Positions 63,016 to 64,000 of a stretch of 64,000 nucleotides of DNA are shown here, piece after piece. The first letter of the stretch is position 1; every line of letters starts with the position of its first letter. Both the position numbers and the translations under genes were made by a program. The notes beneath the pieces are model-generated. The model was given only the letters and a program-made list of their open reading frames with translations, ran no database searches and was not told the DNA's origin. Source of the stretch: Bacillus sp. OV166 (lineage in GTDB: Bacteria; Bacillota; Bacilli; Bacillales; Cytobacillaceae); the NCBI RefSeq assembly GCF_900177675.1, contig NZ_FXWM01000001.1:1-64000 (forward strand), in the 5' to 3' direction.

Positions 63016-64000
63016 TTAAGGATTAATCTTTGTCTTAAATTGTTGTTCTCCGTTTTTGTACTCAAGGATAACAGCGGCTTTAATTGGATCATGGTTTTTA
63101 TCAAGCTTCACTTTTCCAGAAACAAGTTCTAATCCATCTGTTTCAGCGAGTGCCTTCTGAATTTTGTTAGAATCACTGCTTCCAGCACGTTTAATCGCAT
63201 CCGCAAGGAAGTATACTGTGTCATAACCTAGAGCTGTAAAGGCATCCGGAGATTTACCGTCGTATTTTGCTTTGAACGCTGCAACAAAGTCTTGAACCTT
63301 CTTATCACTATCACCTGATGAATAGTGGTTTGTAATAAATGTATTATTCAGTGTATTTGCTCCAGCGATTTCTACTAGTTTAGGAGAGTCCCAACCGTCA
63401 CCACCCATGATTGGCACATTTAAGCCAAGCTCACGAGCTTGTTTGATAATTAAACCTACTTCTTCATAAAAGCCAGGAACGAATATATATTCTGGTTTTG
63501 CTGATTTTATATTTGTTAAGGTTGCACGGAAATCTGTATCCTTCGCCACATAGGCTTCTTCTTTAACAATTTTTCCGCCATTTGCCTCAAAATTCTTTTT
63601 AAAAGAATCAGCAAGACCTTTAGAGTAATCGCTTGAGCTATCAATCAGAACAGCCGCGCTCTTAACCTTTAAATCATTGGAAGCGAAATTTGCTGCAACT
63701 GTACCTTGGAATGGGTCAATGAAGCATGTACGGAACACAAAATCATTTACCTTTCCATCTTTATTTGTGATCGTTGCGTTTGTTGCCGTTGGTGTAATTA
63801 ATGGAATTTTGTTATCTTGAGCAATCTGCACTTGTGCTAATGTGTTTGTACTTGTTGCCGCACCGATCATCGCAACAACTTTATCCTGAGTGGCAAGTTT
63901 TAGAGCACCATTTGTAGCCTCTGCTGCATCTGACTTATTGTCAACTGTCACTAATTCTAGTTTTTTGCCATTAATACCTTTTTTGTTGATTTCTTCGATT
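63016..64000 (-). CDS. livK: Branched-chain amino acid-binding protein LivK, 3' part
   Basis: The frame is open to the right window edge (IEEINKKGINGKKLELVTVDNKSD), so about the first 60 residues, including the expected lipoprotein signal, are outside. 327 residues are visible, of the LivK/type 1 periplasmic-binding fold: MIGAATSTNTLAQVQIAQDNKIP, FRTCFIDPFQGTVAA, SSSDYSKGLADSFKKNFEANG, ITNHYSSGDSDKKV, and ALGYDTVYFLADAIKRA. It should deliver Leu, Ile, Val or a related amino acid to LivHMGF. The GTG at 63949-63951 is internal. Confidence 0.93.
   Translation of the reverse strand, partial: IEEINKKGINGKKLELVTVDNKSDAAEATNGALKLATQDKVVAMIGAATSTNTLAQVQIAQDNKIPLITPTATNATITNKDGKVNDFVFRTCFIDPFQGTVAANFASNDLKVKSAAVLIDSSSDYSKGLADSFKKNFEANGGKIVKEEAYVAKDTDFRATLTNIKSAKPEYIFVPGFYEEVGLIIKQARELGLNVPIMGGDGWDSPKLVEIAGANTLNNTFITNHYSSGDSDKKVQDFVAAFKAKYDGKSPDAFTALGYDTVYFLADAIKRAGSSDSNKIQKALAETDGLELVSGKVKLDKNHDPIKAAVILEYKNGEQQFKTKINP

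Overview
This is a chromosome segment from a spore-forming, low-to-moderate GC Firmicute of the Bacillaceae. The gene order ywjG-pyrG-rpoE-acdA-fadF-clsB-uvsE, then argS-ywiB, speB-speE-pbpG-ywhD-ywhC-ywhB, ywgA-ywfO, rsfA-lipL-pta-hemQ-gerQ-ywdK-ywdI, follows what I recall of the B. subtilis chromosome around 3.8-3.9 Mb. Spore genes (sspH, gerQ, rsfA, pbpG, a gamma-SASP-like gene) and BshB2 fit that placement. A clade II nitrous oxide reductase cluster, a molybdenum cofactor cluster and IcmF point to an environmental denitrifying relative such as Neobacillus or Mesobacillus. The genus is an inference. No rRNA, tRNA, CRISPR array, phage or insertion sequence with a transposase was seen.

Layout. 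1-3.6 kb: ywjG end, pyrG with its CTP-sensing leader, rpoE. 3.7-15.2 kb: a leftward fatty-acid and branched-acid degradation cluster (fadF, thiolase, 3-hydroxyacyl-CoA dehydrogenase, two acyl-CoA dehydrogenases, TetR regulator, icmF) with a FadR-like operator lying between the -35 and -10 boxes. 15.3-17.8 kb: clsB, uvsE, sspH. 18-29.3 kb: argS, polyamine genes, pbpG, ywh/ywg/ywf genes. 29.5-35.3 kb: rsfA, lipL, pta, hemQ, gerQ, ywdK, ywdI, then a perfect parS site. 35.5-41.3 kb: molybdenum cofactor genes. 41.4-43.6 kb: pdxK, yojF, bshB2. 43.7-51.4 kb: an Fnr-type regulator divergent from nosC-nosZ-membrane protein-nosD-nosY-nosF-lipoprotein. 51.5-57.3 kb: assorted genes, including AlkD and a repeat-rich probable spore protein. 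57.6-59.5 kb: an orphan B12/radical-SAM enzyme. 59.5-64 kb: a branched-chain amino acid ABC transporter, its binding protein cut by the window edge.

How it works together. The Fnr-type protein has perfect or near-perfect TGTGA-N6-TCACA boxes centred at about -41.5 of its own promoter and of the nos promoter, so N2O respiration should switch on at low oxygen. The molybdenum cofactor genes could supply nitrate reductase or formate dehydrogenase encoded elsewhere. The TetR protein probably represses the beta-oxidation cluster until acyl-CoA appears.

The least explained material is intergenic. (1) Degenerate arrays with a 21-bp period built on a fixed word; two distant arrays share both the word and a unique terminal sequence. 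(2) MITE-like repeats that begin 0-3 bases after stop codons in the sense direction and nest inside one another. (3) A short palindrome, GGTGTCAGGCACC, at eight sites, several forming hairpins at gene ends. A second lead is the lipoprotein that ends the nos operon in the place where nosL might be expected: it joins a YtkA-like copper-type domain to a SurA-N-like domain.
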